DNA from: CBDDLD01 sp965250025
GTDB taxonomy: Bacteria; Bacteroidota; Bacteroidia; Flavobacteriales; Flavobacteriaceae
Length of the DNA: 64,000 nt
NCBI GenBank assembly: GCA_965250025.1
Contig: OZ252283.1
Location: forward strand, 3,534,001 to 3,598,000
Reading direction: 5' to 3'
Shown here: one piece after another, positions 42,339-51,676 of the stretch
How positions within the stretch are numbered: the stretch's first letter is position 1
How the letters are laid out: every line of letters starts with the position of its first letter
Made by a program: the position numbers and the translations under genes
The notes under the pieces: generated by a model
Told to the model about the DNA's origin: nothing
Seen by the model: only the letters and a program-made list of their open reading frames with translations
The model's database searches: none

Positions 42339-44399
42339 ATGAAGACTTTACAATTAAAATTAATAGCCTTTATAGGTATAGCATTAATATCATTTGGTGC
42401 ACAAGCTCAATTAGATCGCTCTAAAATGCCAGTACCTGGTCCTGAGCCAGTAATTAATTTGGAAAAGCCAAATGAATTTAAATTAAAGAACGGGATTACC
42501 GTTATGGTAGTTGAAAATAACAAACTTCCAAGAGTATCCTATCAGTTAAGTATTGATAATAAACCTTATTTAGAAGGTGAAAAAGCAGGAGTACTTAGCA
42601 TACTTTCTTCGATGTTAGGTAATGGAACCACATCAATTTCAAAGGATGAGTTTAACGAAGAAGTTGATTTCTTAGGCGCTAACATTAGCTTTGGATCAAG
42701 CGGTGGTTTTGGAAGTGGATTAGTTAAATACTCTGATCGTATTGTTGAGTTAATGGCAGATGCTGCAATCAACCCGCTTTTAACAGAAGAAGAATTTCAG
42801 AAAGAAAAAGATAAATTAATAGAAGGCCTAAAAACAAATGAAAAAAGTTTGGATGCGGTAGCTGGTCGTGTAGGTTCGGCATTGTCTTATGGTAAAGATC
42901 ATGTTTATGGCGAATTTATTACTGAAGAAACCGTAAATAAAGTCACTTATCAAGATGTATTGGACCTGTATAAGTTACGATTTGCACCAAATAATGCATA
43001 CATCGTTGTTGTAGGTGATATTGACGCAAAAACAGCAAAGAAGCAATTGAAAAAATACTTTGGTAAATGGAAACCTTCTGACATTCCAAACATAGAAGCG
43101 CCAAAACTAACGGCCAATGTATCAAGTTCTGAAATTAATTTTGTGGACTTACCAAATGCTACACAGTCAAGCATAACCGTAACTAATAATGTAAACCTAA
43201 AGCAAAGTGATGAAGATTACTTTGCAGTCTTAATGGCGAATAACATCCTTGGTGGTGGAGGTGAAGGTTACCTGTTCAAGAATTTGCGAGAAGATAAGGG
43301 TTATACTTATGGCGCCTACTCTAGATTAAGCCCTGACCGCTATGGTGTTGCACGTTTTAGTGCCAGTGCTAAAGTACGTAATACGGTTGCGGATAGTGCT
43401 GTAGTTGAGTTTCTTAAAGAAATTAAGCGTATTCGAACCGAACCTGTAGAGGCACAAACCTTAAAAAATGCTAAGGCAAAGTATGTTGGTAATTTCGTAA
43501 TGGCTTTAGAGCGTCCGCAAACCATAGCTAATTATGCACTTAATATTAAGAGAAATAACTTGCCGGAAGATTTTTATGCTAACTATTTAGAAAACATAAA
43601 TAACGTTACTATTGAAGATATAAAGCGTGTCTCTAACAAATATTTTAGCGCAGATAATTCTCGTATCGTAGTTGTTGGTAAAGGAAGTGATGTGTTAGAG
43701 AACCTTAAAAAGGTAGGATTACCAATAAAGTACTATGACAAGTATGCTTCAGCAACAGAAGAACCAACATATGATATCCCTATGCCGGCAGATATGAATG
43801 CAAATAAAGTATTGAATGCTTACATTGATGCTATTGGAGGTAGAGCAACTTTAGATAAGGTTAATTCGGTGTATATTACTGCTGAAGCCGAATTACAACC
43901 AGGAGTGATGATGAATCTTGAAATGAAGAGAACTTCAAAAAATCAATCCATGTCAGAAGTAACAGCTATGGGGCAATCGTTTATGAAATCTGTAGTTGAT
44001 GGCGATGGTGGTTATGTGGTTGTTCAAGGGCAAAGAAAAGACCTTAGTGGAGATGAATTGGCAGAAGCAAAGTCAGAATCATCACCTTTCCCTGAAGTTA
44101 ACTATTTAAACGGAGGCGTTACTTTAGAAAAGATTGAAAATGTTGACGGTGAAAATGCCTATAAAATAAATGTAGGGGATAAAAAATCCATATACTACAG
44201 TGTTGAGAGTGGTCTAAAGATAAAAGAAGTTGAAACTTCAGAAATAGGATCTCAATCAAGATTTTATTCAGATTATCAGGAAGTAGCTGGTATAAAATTC
44301 CCTTTCAAGATGGGACAAACTGCCGGACCACGTCGTTTTGATTTTCTGGTAAAAGAAGTTAAAGTAAATGAAGGTGTGAGTGACGTTGATTTTGATTAA
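42339..44399 (+). CDS. M16 family partner subunit, zinc motif absent, with extra C-terminal domain
   Basis: A 686-residue exported partner of the preceding protease. The position where HxxEH should be reads LSSMLGNGTTSISKDEFNEE, so it is non-catalytic. The R/Y region GEGYLFKNLREDKGYTYGAYS that binds substrate in M16 partners is present. After about residue 480 it carries an additional 200-residue beta domain (LNAYIDAIGGRATLDKVNSV, ending EVKVNEGVSDVDFD) resembling LolA-like or outer-membrane lipoprotein-sorting folds. Coupled to the upstream gene by a one-base gap. Confidence 0.9.
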   Translation: MKTLQLKLIAFIGIALISFGAQAQLDRSKMPVPGPEPVINLEKPNEFKLKNGITVMVVENNKLPRVSYQLSIDNKPYLEGEKAGVLSILSSMLGNGTTSISKDEFNEEVDFLGANISFGSSGGFGSGLVKYSDRIVELMADAAINPLLTEEEFQKEKDKLIEGLKTNEKSLDAVAGRVGSALSYGKDHVYGEFITEETVNKVTYQDVLDLYKLRFAPNNAYIVVVGDIDAKTAKKQLKKYFGKWKPSDIPNIEAPKLTANVSSSEINFVDLPNATQSSITVTNNVNLKQSDEDYFAVLMANNILGGGGEGYLFKNLREDKGYTYGAYSRLSPDRYGVARFSASAKVRNTVADSAVVEFLKEIKRIRTEPVEAQTLKNAKAKYVGNFVMALERPQTIANYALNIKRNNLPEDFYANYLENINNVTIEDIKRVSNKYFSADNSRIVVVGKGSDVLENLKKVGLPIKYYDKYASATEEPTYDIPMPADMNANKVLNAYIDAIGGRATLDKVNSVYITAEAELQPGVMMNLEMKRTSKNQSMSEVTAMGQSFMKSVVDGDGGYVVVQGQRKDLSGDELAEAKSESSPFPEVNYLNGGVTLEKIENVDGENAYKINVGDKKSIYYSVESGLKIKEVETSEIGSQSRFYSDYQEVAGIKFPFKMGQTAGPRRFDFLVKEVKVNEGVSDVDFD

Positions 44400-44433
44400 A
44401 TTAATATCAGCTCGATTTAGAAATTAAATAAGA

Positions 44434-44523
44434 GGTCATTGCGAAAAAAACAGAATGTATGAAATGGCAACCTGTTTCTTTAAAGGAAAGATTACTTCAG
44501 CCTGGAAAGGCTTCGTAATGACT
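44434..44523. repeat. REP-like intergenic element, second type
   Basis: AGGTCATTGCG at one end and CGTAATGACTT at the other are inverted, around a core with GATTACTTCAGCCTGGAAAG. It is like the GTCATTGCGA...CGCAATGAC elements scattered in Bacteroidota genomes. It differs from the element at 39301. Confidence 0.5.
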
Positions 44524-44548
44524 TATTGAGCCTTAGAGCATAAGATTA

Positions 44549-44578
44549 AAACCGAAGCTAAATGCTTCGGTTTTTTTT
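44549..44578. terminator. Terminator between the M16 pair and the EamA gene
   Basis: AAACCGAAGC and GCTTCGGTTT pair around a 5-base loop and are followed by eight Ts. It sits between convergent genes. Confidence 0.85.
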
Positions 44579-45455
44579 ATGTCTTACGTTTATGAGATAA
44601 GTATACGCCCAGTAAAATTAATAAAGAAGCTAAACCCTGTAGCCAACTAAAAGATTCATCATCTAAAACGCCCCATAAAAGCGCAACCATAGGCATTAAA
44701 TAAGTTACTGAAGAAGCAAAAACAGGTGTGGAGATTTGCACCAGCTTATTGAATAATATCTTAGCAATGGCAGTGCCAAAAAGCGATAGTATAACCACGT
44801 ATATAAGTGAGAGCCCTAAATGAGGATTGCTTAACCGCTCTTCCGTGAAAAAATCGGAAAATAATAGCACAATAAACGCAGGAATGATAATAAACACGTA
44901 ATTACCAGTAGCAATACTTATAGGTTTTACGTCCTGAAGATAACGCTTAATAATGTTTACATTGGCAGCATACATTATTGTAGATATGATCACAAAAATA
45001 GCGTACAGATAGTTTTGATGCGGGTTCAATTCAGACCCTTTTAATATCAAAATGGCAGTACCAATAAAACCGATAATAACACCTAGTATTTGTCGTTTTG
45101 TAGAGGCGATCTTAAATACAGCAAAACCAAGTAAAATGGTATTTAACGGTACCAGCGAATTGAGTATAGAAGCCACCGCACTATCAATCTCGGTCTCTGC
45201 AATAGCAAAAAAGAATGCGGGAAAAAACGATCCCAAAAAACCGGATAACGCAATCCACTTCCACTTATCAGAGGCAATAGATTTTAAACTTTTAAACCCT
45301 GCAGCAAATAGTATAACACCTGTAATTATAGTACGCAAGGCGCCAAGCTGATAAGGAGATAAACCTAATAAAGATTTCTTTATCAGAATAAATGAACTTC
45401 CCCAGATTATGGAAAGCAATATGAGGTACACCCATTTAATGTCTAGACTTTTCAT
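44577..45455 (-). CDS. EamA family (drug/metabolite) transporter
   Basis: A 292-residue inner-membrane exporter or permease with ten predicted helices forming two EamA halves (about 8-135 and 150-288). Typical are LSIIWGSSFILIKKSL, LNSLVPLNTILLGF and the second-half SVTYLMPMVALLWGVL. It stands alone. The substrate cannot be predicted. Confidence 0.9.
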   Translation of the reverse strand: MKSLDIKWVYLILLSIIWGSSFILIKKSLLGLSPYQLGALRTIITGVILFAAGFKSLKSIASDKWKWIALSGFLGSFFPAFFFAIAETEIDSAVASILNSLVPLNTILLGFAVFKIASTKRQILGVIIGFIGTAILILKGSELNPHQNYLYAIFVIISTIMYAANVNIIKRYLQDVKPISIATGNYVFIIIPAFIVLLFSDFFTEERLSNPHLGLSLIYVVILSLFGTAIAKILFNKLVQISTPVFASSVTYLMPMVALLWGVLDDESFSWLQGLASLLILLGVYLSHKRKT

Positions 45456-45549
45456 AGAAAACAGCTAAAAGCGTCACAAAAATCGTTAATTCTCATACAA
45501 GAAACACCTTATTTTATTAGATTTGTTCATAATCTGATATTTTAATTCT

Positions 45550-45963
45550 ATGAACACATTGAAAAATATAGTTGCCCTTTTTATTCTGGTAATCACATTA
45601 TCAGCTTGTAAGAACGAAACCACTCCTGAAGTTAAAACTGTAGATGTTGAGGTCCAAGAAAAAGATGTGGCCTCTACTTTAGATCCTAATGCCAAATATG
45701 CTAAAGTTGAATTTGGTATTGAGGGTATGACTTGTGCTATGGGTTGTGCCAAGACCATAGAGAAGAAAATGGCTAAAATGGAAGGTGTAAAATCTGCTAA
45801 AGTAGATTTTGACAAACAATTGGCTATGGTAGAATATGATGAAGCTAAAGTAACGCCAAAATCTCTTGAGGATGCTGTAGCAAAAGCAGGAGATGTATAT
45901 AAGGTTAAAGATATGAAGAATGTAGACGCATTTTCTACTGAAAAAGCGGATGCTGAAAAGTAA
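45550..45963 (+). CDS. Heavy-metal-associated (HMA) domain lipoprotein
   Basis: A 137-residue lipoprotein (lipobox LSACKN, Cys20) with an acidic tether and one HMA fold (about 50-120). The metal loop is GMTCAMGCAKTIEKKM: cysteines 62 and 66 are three residues apart instead of the usual CxxC, a spacing that changes the binding geometry. The C-terminus is Lys/Asp/Ala-rich. No metal ATPase or efflux gene is nearby. It may be a periplasmic copper buffer; this is inferred. Confidence 0.85.
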   Translation: MNTLKNIVALFILVITLSACKNETTPEVKTVDVEVQEKDVASTLDPNAKYAKVEFGIEGMTCAMGCAKTIEKKMAKMEGVKSAKVDFDKQLAMVEYDEAKVTPKSLEDAVAKAGDVYKVKDMKNVDAFSTEKADAEK

Positions 45964-45984
45964 GCTTAATAGAAAAAGATAATG

Positions 45985-46014
45985 AAAGGGCATTACAAAA
46001 GTGATGCCTTTTTT
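45985..46014. terminator. Terminator after the HMA lipoprotein gene
   Basis: AAAGGGCATTAC and GTGATGCCTTT pair with one bulged G and one G-T pair around AAAA, followed by Ts. Confidence 0.65.
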
Positions 46015-46015
46015 A

Positions 46016-46378
46016 TTATAATGCTTGAAGTAGAATAACCGCTAAGGCAATACAAAGCACAGGTAATAGTATTAATTTCCATAGGCTAAAACGTGTTGAG
46101 CTGACTTTAGCATTTAGAACGTGTCGCCGCTTACCATTGTAACGCATCCAGTTTTTAAATAGTACAAAAAGGGCTAGTGCAATAAATAATCCTATAGTTT
46201 TACCTTGAGACATAATGCCCAGCTTCATTTGTTTAGCAAAGACCATAAAAAAAGCGATCAGGGCAAATAAAAGTGCTAACTCTAAGAAGCTGATATAGTA
46301 CAATGCCAGGGGAATGGCTTTTTTGCCCATAGACGTCTTAAGACGATTAAAAATAGAGATGTAAAAACGGTCGAGCAT
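46016..46378 (-). CDS. Small hypothetical membrane protein
   Basis: A 120-residue protein with three hydrophobic helices (about 27-47, 60-77 and 98-118) and basic loops (RLKTSMGKK, WMRYNGKRRHVLN). I do not recognise it. It lies between two terminators and is transcribed alone. Confidence 0.65.
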   Translation of the reverse strand: MLDRFYISIFNRLKTSMGKKAIPLALYYISFLELALLFALIAFFMVFAKQMKLGIMSQGKTIGLFIALALFVLFKNWMRYNGKRRHVLNAKVSSTRFSLWKLILLPVLCIALAVILLQAL

Positions 46379-46422
46379 ATTTACGTATTTAAATGTGTGT
46401 AAATATAGAGGTTTAAAAAAGT

Positions 46423-46454
46423 AAAACCCGCATCATTATTATGATGCGGGTTTT
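46423..46454. terminator. Terminator after the DUF5689 gene
   Basis: A perfect stem AAAACCCGCATCA/TGATGCGGGTTTT around a 6-base loop, usable from the minus strand (DUF5689 operon). Confidence 0.85.
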
Positions 46455-46483
46455 GCATATCATTTTATTTTTTAAAATATGAA

Positions 46484-48646
46484 TTAAGGAATAAAGATTT
46501 TTACATCATCAATATCAATAGTCATATTTTCATTTGCAGTATCACTACCTGTATATTTAAATGCAATATATGCTGTACCAGTAACTCCTGATAAATCAAT
46601 ATCACCAGAACCTACAAAGTTGAACCATGTACCAGGATCTACAATATAACTCTTAGTGAACGGAATAGAGGTCCAGGTAGCAGTTGCTATACCAGCTTCA
46701 GTGCCATCAAAGTCCGTAGAAATTAAAAGTTCCATTGGGTCATGACCTGCATCAGGGAAAGCATGTTGCATTTGGAAAGTAAGAACTTCACCTTCCTGAG
46801 CGTCCATATCAATACCAGGGCTGATTAACCAACCAATGTTTGAAGTATCTCCTGAACTAAATGGCGTGAATCGTGCAGCACCATTTCCGTTGAATACGTC
46901 TTCAGTCCATAATCTAGATCCTGCTTCATTATAGTTAGTCCATCCTTCAGTATCAAGAGTAGTATTATCTACAGCGTCTTGAAAGTCTTCAAGGAAAAAT
47001 GGATCACATCTAGGGCCTTCTAAGTCTACATCAAATGTGTTTCGTATTAAAAGCTGAGGCGTACCGTTAAATTGGCTAATTACAGCTCTAATAGTACCTC
47101 TGCCTGTTGGGAAGAATTCACTTGCAAAGCTTGCAAAACCACTATTTCTCATAATGATGTTATTACTGCTCTCACAGCTTTCAACAACTCGGTTTGCGGC
47201 TTGATTACCGTTAAAAGAAGCATAAGGTACACCAATATCACCTTGAGGTAATTGCATTTCAGACAATTGGATAAGAATACCTTCAGGCGCAGGAATTTGA
47301 TCAGGATTACCATCCATATCATTATCTACTGTATTACCGTTTTCATCCAGTTCATCAATAGTTAAACCTGCCGCACCAATAATTGCTGGTGTTGGAACAA
47401 TAGTTTCTTGCTCTCCGGTGGTAAATAAAACAGTTCCGATTTGTCCTTCATCAATTCTGTCGATCTCATTACCGTCTAAGTAACCTACAGAAAATACACC
47501 ACCGAAACCTTCGCCAGCATGTAAACCATCTAATTTTAATAATACTCTTGAACCTACTGGGTAAACAAAGTGTAAATCATTTTCATTTACCAAAATCTGT
47601 AGTGCTGCAGTAGGGTTTTCTGGAGCGTCTTGGATATAAATATTTCTAAAGAAATTACCTTCAGCGTCGCTAGACACAACATAACCTTCAACTACGGTGT
47701 TTGATCCGGGAAGGAATACCAAATTACTTCCAGTGAACATATCTCTTAACTCAGAAATGGTCAAATTAGGCTCTAAAGGCTCACTAATATCACATCTGGC
47801 GTTCCCCATGTTAACGTCTTCTGGCGTGTTAATAGCAAGATTGTTAGTATCTCCAAAGAAATTCTTAACAAAAACACCACTTATAGTACCCGATCCGCTA
47901 GGTAATGTAAGGCCTTTGAAATCTGAGAATGTACTAGTACTTAACACGATAGTACCACCGTCTACACAGCTTTCTAGGATACGCTCACCGTCAAACTGAT
48001 CTTCTGGCTCACTAGCATATGTTTTCCCTAAGGCTGTACCAGATACCTGAATGTTTTCTAGTTGGATAAAAGTATTTAGCATACTATCATCTAGCTCAGA
48101 AATGGTCGTTACTCTAGGTACAATAGTTGCAACTTCGGTTGTTCTTAATAAGGTTTCACTTTCTAATGATGCAGCTATTTTTTCGACTCCATCAATGCCT
48201 TCCAACTTACCAAGTGTCAATACACCATTAGATATCCCTACAGTAAGTTCATTAAGCTTTACATATATCTTTCTCCCCACTTCATAACGTACAAATAGAG
48301 GGTTCACATCTATCATTACTCTTAATCCAATAGTTGGGTTTTCTGGAGCATCCTGAATGGTTATTTCTTCAAAGAAGTTACCAGCTTCATCATTAGAGAT
48401 CACATAACCTTCCACGTATTTTTCTACACCATCATCAAATTCAAAAGTGAAGATGCCCTGACTGTCTTGTTGAGCTTGAGCTAATTCACCAGCTACAGCA
48501 CTAATGCTTATTATATCATCAGCTGAAATGTTAGGATCAACGATTGCTGTGTTTGGTGTATCAAAATCGTCATCTTCCACACAGCCATTAAATACTACTA
48601 AACTTAGAAGTAGTAGTACTATTTTGTTAAAATTAATTGTTTTCAT
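46484..48646 (-). CDS. DUF5689 surface lipoprotein with choice-of-anchor J domain
   Basis: A 720-residue lipoprotein (lipobox VVFNGCVEDDD). It has two copies of a DUF5689 unit (about 25-285 and 290-540), each with an EGYVISNDEAGNFFEEITIQDAPENPT-like strand group, then GLRVMIDV or LQILVNEND, and an OB-fold-like look. The C-terminal 170 residues (FLEDFQDAV... to DIDDVKIFIP) form a choice-of-anchor J jelly roll. I start at MKTINFNKIV; the Met nine codons earlier is 3 bases after the TonB receptor stop and is an alternative. It sits where SusD would be expected, downstream of a TonB receptor. Confidence 0.85.
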   Translation of the reverse strand: MKTINFNKIVLLLLSLVVFNGCVEDDDFDTPNTAIVDPNISADDIISISAVAGELAQAQQDSQGIFTFEFDDGVEKYVEGYVISNDEAGNFFEEITIQDAPENPTIGLRVMIDVNPLFVRYEVGRKIYVKLNELTVGISNGVLTLGKLEGIDGVEKIAASLESETLLRTTEVATIVPRVTTISELDDSMLNTFIQLENIQVSGTALGKTYASEPEDQFDGERILESCVDGGTIVLSTSTFSDFKGLTLPSGSGTISGVFVKNFFGDTNNLAINTPEDVNMGNARCDISEPLEPNLTISELRDMFTGSNLVFLPGSNTVVEGYVVSSDAEGNFFRNIYIQDAPENPTAALQILVNENDLHFVYPVGSRVLLKLDGLHAGEGFGGVFSVGYLDGNEIDRIDEGQIGTVLFTTGEQETIVPTPAIIGAAGLTIDELDENGNTVDNDMDGNPDQIPAPEGILIQLSEMQLPQGDIGVPYASFNGNQAANRVVESCESSNNIIMRNSGFASFASEFFPTGRGTIRAVISQFNGTPQLLIRNTFDVDLEGPRCDPFFLEDFQDAVDNTTLDTEGWTNYNEAGSRLWTEDVFNGNGAARFTPFSSGDTSNIGWLISPGIDMDAQEGEVLTFQMQHAFPDAGHDPMELLISTDFDGTEAGIATATWTSIPFTKSYIVDPGTWFNFVGSGDIDLSGVTGTAYIAFKYTGSDTANENMTIDIDDVKIFIP

Positions 48647-48676
48647 GAGTCTATTTTTATTTTGTTCTGTCATTGA

Positions 48677-51541
48677 TTAAAATCTTACGTATACATTAAG
48701 GTAATACGTTGTACCATTTCCAAAGAAATATCTAGGGCCAAAAATAGGACCATTAGCTCTGGACTGATCTTCTTGTAGTCTTCTGAAATTAGCAAGACGC
48801 GATTGCTCAAATCCACCCGTTCTGTATTCCTGATTAAATACATTATTTATAGTGGCAAAGAAGCCAACAAAGTAGTCTTTTATTTTCCATGATTTACCAC
48901 CGATTACATTGACTAACATATAATCATCGAACTTCTCTTGTTTAAGCAATTCTCTGGCTACTATAGGATCGTAATCGTTAAATGTATTGCCATCAGCATC
49001 TGAAGTAAAATTAGCCGATCTTGCTAAATTACTCACATCAATATACGCATTTGAGAAGAAATTACTGGTAACACCTATGTTCCAATAATCAGGATCTCTA
49101 TATTCAAACCCTAATTGGAAAGCACGTTCAGGCCCTCCGGCGACATGGTAATCTTTAAGTTGTGTAGTACCATCTCCAAAAGTTAACGGACCATCAATAT
49201 CTACACTGGTAAGGTATAAGTTTGGATTATTTTGGAATGTATACTGACCAACAGAAGCGGCAGCTTTTAATTTGATTGTTGGCGTAACTTGCGCTTCAAT
49301 ACCAAGTTCTACACCTACATGACGTCTCTCTATATTGGTAAGGATCTCTTGTACAAAAGCGTCTCCGGTATCAATACCTAAACCAGCAAGGTCTTCTGTA
49401 AAGTAGAAGCCTATATCACTGCCATCTTGAAATCCGGAATAGAAACCGGTAAGTCTTGCATTCAGTAAAGAAGATCTGTAAAGATAGCTCACGTCTACAG
49501 ATTGGATTTTCTCACTTTCTAAACCAATTACAGTAGCATTGGTTTGTCTGGCATTACTAAATGAGTTTCTGATGCCAGGTGCTTTAGTGAAATAACTACC
49601 ATTAACATCAATTAAATGGTTCCCTGTAATCTTATAGGTTAAACCACCTTTAACACCATAATTTGTGAAGTCCAGCTTATCGCTTTCACCAAATGAACCA
49701 TTATTACCTCCACCAGGGAAAAATCCGTTTTCATACAAACCTGTTCTCTGGTATGTAGTTTGAGAAATGCTGGCACCAACATAGAAATCAATTTTTTTGT
49801 ACTTGAATACGGCCTGAGCAAAACTACTAATCACATCAGCATCAATTTCGTAATTGTATTTATAACGATCGCCTTCTCCAACAATTCTGTTACGGTTTCT
49901 TAAATCACTCTGTGCTAAATTAGCAGCAACCTCTTCATCAACGGCATTATCTTCTTCTTCCGCAAAGAAATCAACATCTAAATATCCTGTGCCACCAAGA
50001 AGGTCTTCCACACGTGCAAAATTTTGACTGTTTAGACGTCTGTAATTAACTGCAGCGTTTAATCGAATATTATCTGCAAGGTCTGCATCTAAAATAGAAT
50101 TAAAGGTCCATTGTTGATCTTTTATAACATCGGCCTGTAATACATAAAGAGAATTACCGCCTTGAGCTCTTAATGTCGCATTAGCTTCATATAGATTATT
50201 CCAATTCCATTGCCCGTCATTTACAAATGCACGTTGGGCTTCAAAAGCATTTTCAAAATCATTTGGTGTAGGATCCTGATCTTGTAAAAAGAAGCTAGGT
50301 AAGTTTTGATAATAAGATGGATCAGGGTTTCTCGCGCCTCCTAAAAAGACTTCTTCTCCGTCAATAATCACTAATCTTGTTCCACCATTATCTATTCTGG
50401 TATTGGCGATTTCACCAAACTGATATGCTACATTAGTGTTTAATCTCACTTTTGGAGAGATGTCCCAGTAATGGTTTAGCATGAAGATAGGTTCTTCGAT
50501 CTCACGAGTTCTGGAGTTACGAATATCACCATTAAGCTCTCCCCAGAATGGGTTATAACGTCTGCCTTTTAATCTGAAGATCTCTTCTGTAATTGCAGTA
50601 GAACGTCCACGACGGTTTTGAGCATAAATACCAGTAAAGTTAATACTGTGTTTATCATTAATTTTCTTTTCAACTGCAGCAAAGAATGAATTTGAATCGT
50701 ACAAAGTACCATCGATATAACCTTCTTCTCCAAAACGTCTAGACGCTAATATGGAGTATGACCAGCCACCTTCAAGCAATCCCGAATTGTAGCTTGCCAT
50801 GATTCTACCTTGATAACTTCTATTAGCTGAGGCATATGAAACGCGCCCACCTTTACGATATTTTGAAGCTCTCATAACAATATTGTTGGTACCTGCCAAG
50901 TCCCCAAAGTTGTAGTCGTTAGGAGTAATTCCCATGGTAAACTCTTGGTTACGTTGTACATCGTTCAAACCTCCCCAGTTAGCCCATTGCGGTCTACCGT
51001 TGAACTGTTTGTTCATTTCTACACCGTTGATAAGAACTTTACCATTGGCATTGTCTAATCCACGAGGTCTAAAGAAAGTTGCACTAAAATCAAATGCAGC
51101 AGCATTAAGAAAAACATCTCTTGAAGCTTGTAATAAACCAGAAATGTTATCGGTTAACCCATCATCTTCACTGTTAAGGTTATCATCCGAGATGGAGATA
51201 ATAAACAGATCTTTCTTGTCACTTTGGTCATAATCAATGGTCATACCACTGATATCTAAAGTTTGTCCTTCATTAACGACAATTGGATAACGTTTGGTAA
51301 CATAGCCAACTTTCTCTAATTTAAGGACTTGTTCTCCTAAAGGAACATTTTGAGAAAAGTTGAATTCCCCTGCAGCATTGGTCTTTGTTGACTGTGAGGT
51401 TTCTTCAATAATGATGATTACATCAGGTACAGGTTCCCCTGTAGTTCCATCCAGAACACTACCTTTTATAATGGTTTGTTGTGCAAAACCAAAAAGGCTA
51501 AAGGCAAATCCGAATAGAAATAATAAAAAACTTTTTTTCAT
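48677..51541 (-). CDS. TonB-dependent receptor with carboxypeptidase-like regulatory domain
   Basis: A 954-residue outer-membrane transporter. It has a signal peptide ending FGFAQ, a CarboxypepD_reg-like domain (about 24-105, IKGSVLDGTTGEPVPDVII), a plug (about 115-225, DNISGLLQASRDVFLNAAAF, then GVEMNKQFNGRPQWANWGGLND) and a large beta barrel ending YYLNVYVRF. It is organised like SusC, but the lipoprotein downstream is DUF5689, not SusD. It is divergent from a secreted nuclease-fold gene. Confidence 0.92.
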   Translation of the reverse strand: MKKSFLLFLFGFAFSLFGFAQQTIIKGSVLDGTTGEPVPDVIIIIEETSQSTKTNAAGEFNFSQNVPLGEQVLKLEKVGYVTKRYPIVVNEGQTLDISGMTIDYDQSDKKDLFIISISDDNLNSEDDGLTDNISGLLQASRDVFLNAAAFDFSATFFRPRGLDNANGKVLINGVEMNKQFNGRPQWANWGGLNDVQRNQEFTMGITPNDYNFGDLAGTNNIVMRASKYRKGGRVSYASANRSYQGRIMASYNSGLLEGGWSYSILASRRFGEEGYIDGTLYDSNSFFAAVEKKINDKHSINFTGIYAQNRRGRSTAITEEIFRLKGRRYNPFWGELNGDIRNSRTREIEEPIFMLNHYWDISPKVRLNTNVAYQFGEIANTRIDNGGTRLVIIDGEEVFLGGARNPDPSYYQNLPSFFLQDQDPTPNDFENAFEAQRAFVNDGQWNWNNLYEANATLRAQGGNSLYVLQADVIKDQQWTFNSILDADLADNIRLNAAVNYRRLNSQNFARVEDLLGGTGYLDVDFFAEEEDNAVDEEVAANLAQSDLRNRNRIVGEGDRYKYNYEIDADVISSFAQAVFKYKKIDFYVGASISQTTYQRTGLYENGFFPGGGNNGSFGESDKLDFTNYGVKGGLTYKITGNHLIDVNGSYFTKAPGIRNSFSNARQTNATVIGLESEKIQSVDVSYLYRSSLLNARLTGFYSGFQDGSDIGFYFTEDLAGLGIDTGDAFVQEILTNIERRHVGVELGIEAQVTPTIKLKAAASVGQYTFQNNPNLYLTSVDIDGPLTFGDGTTQLKDYHVAGGPERAFQLGFEYRDPDYWNIGVTSNFFSNAYIDVSNLARSANFTSDADGNTFNDYDPIVARELLKQEKFDDYMLVNVIGGKSWKIKDYFVGFFATINNVFNQEYRTGGFEQSRLANFRRLQEDQSRANGPIFGPRYFFGNGTTYYLNVYVRF

Positions 51542-51597
51542 GCCTAATTATTAAATTGATTGTTGTTATACTTTAAATAAAAGTTATTTAAGGCGTG

Positions 51598-51605
51598 CAA
51601 ATGTA
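51598..51605 (-). promoter_or_regulatory. -7 box of the TonB receptor operon
   Basis: The complement reads TACATTTG, an exact match, 57 bases before the ATG. The -33 region is not clear. Confidence 0.5.
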
Positions 51606-51625
51606 CATTATTTAGTATAAATACA

Positions 51626-51633
51626 TACTTTTG
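51626..51633 (+). promoter_or_regulatory. -7 box of the secreted nuclease gene
   Basis: TACTTTTG, an exact match, 44 bases before the ATG and only about 20 bases from the divergent receptor -7 box, so the two promoters share their upstream DNA. Confidence 0.5.
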
Positions 51634-51676
51634 GCAAGCATTTTGAAAGTTAAATAACAATTAGATAATACAAAAT

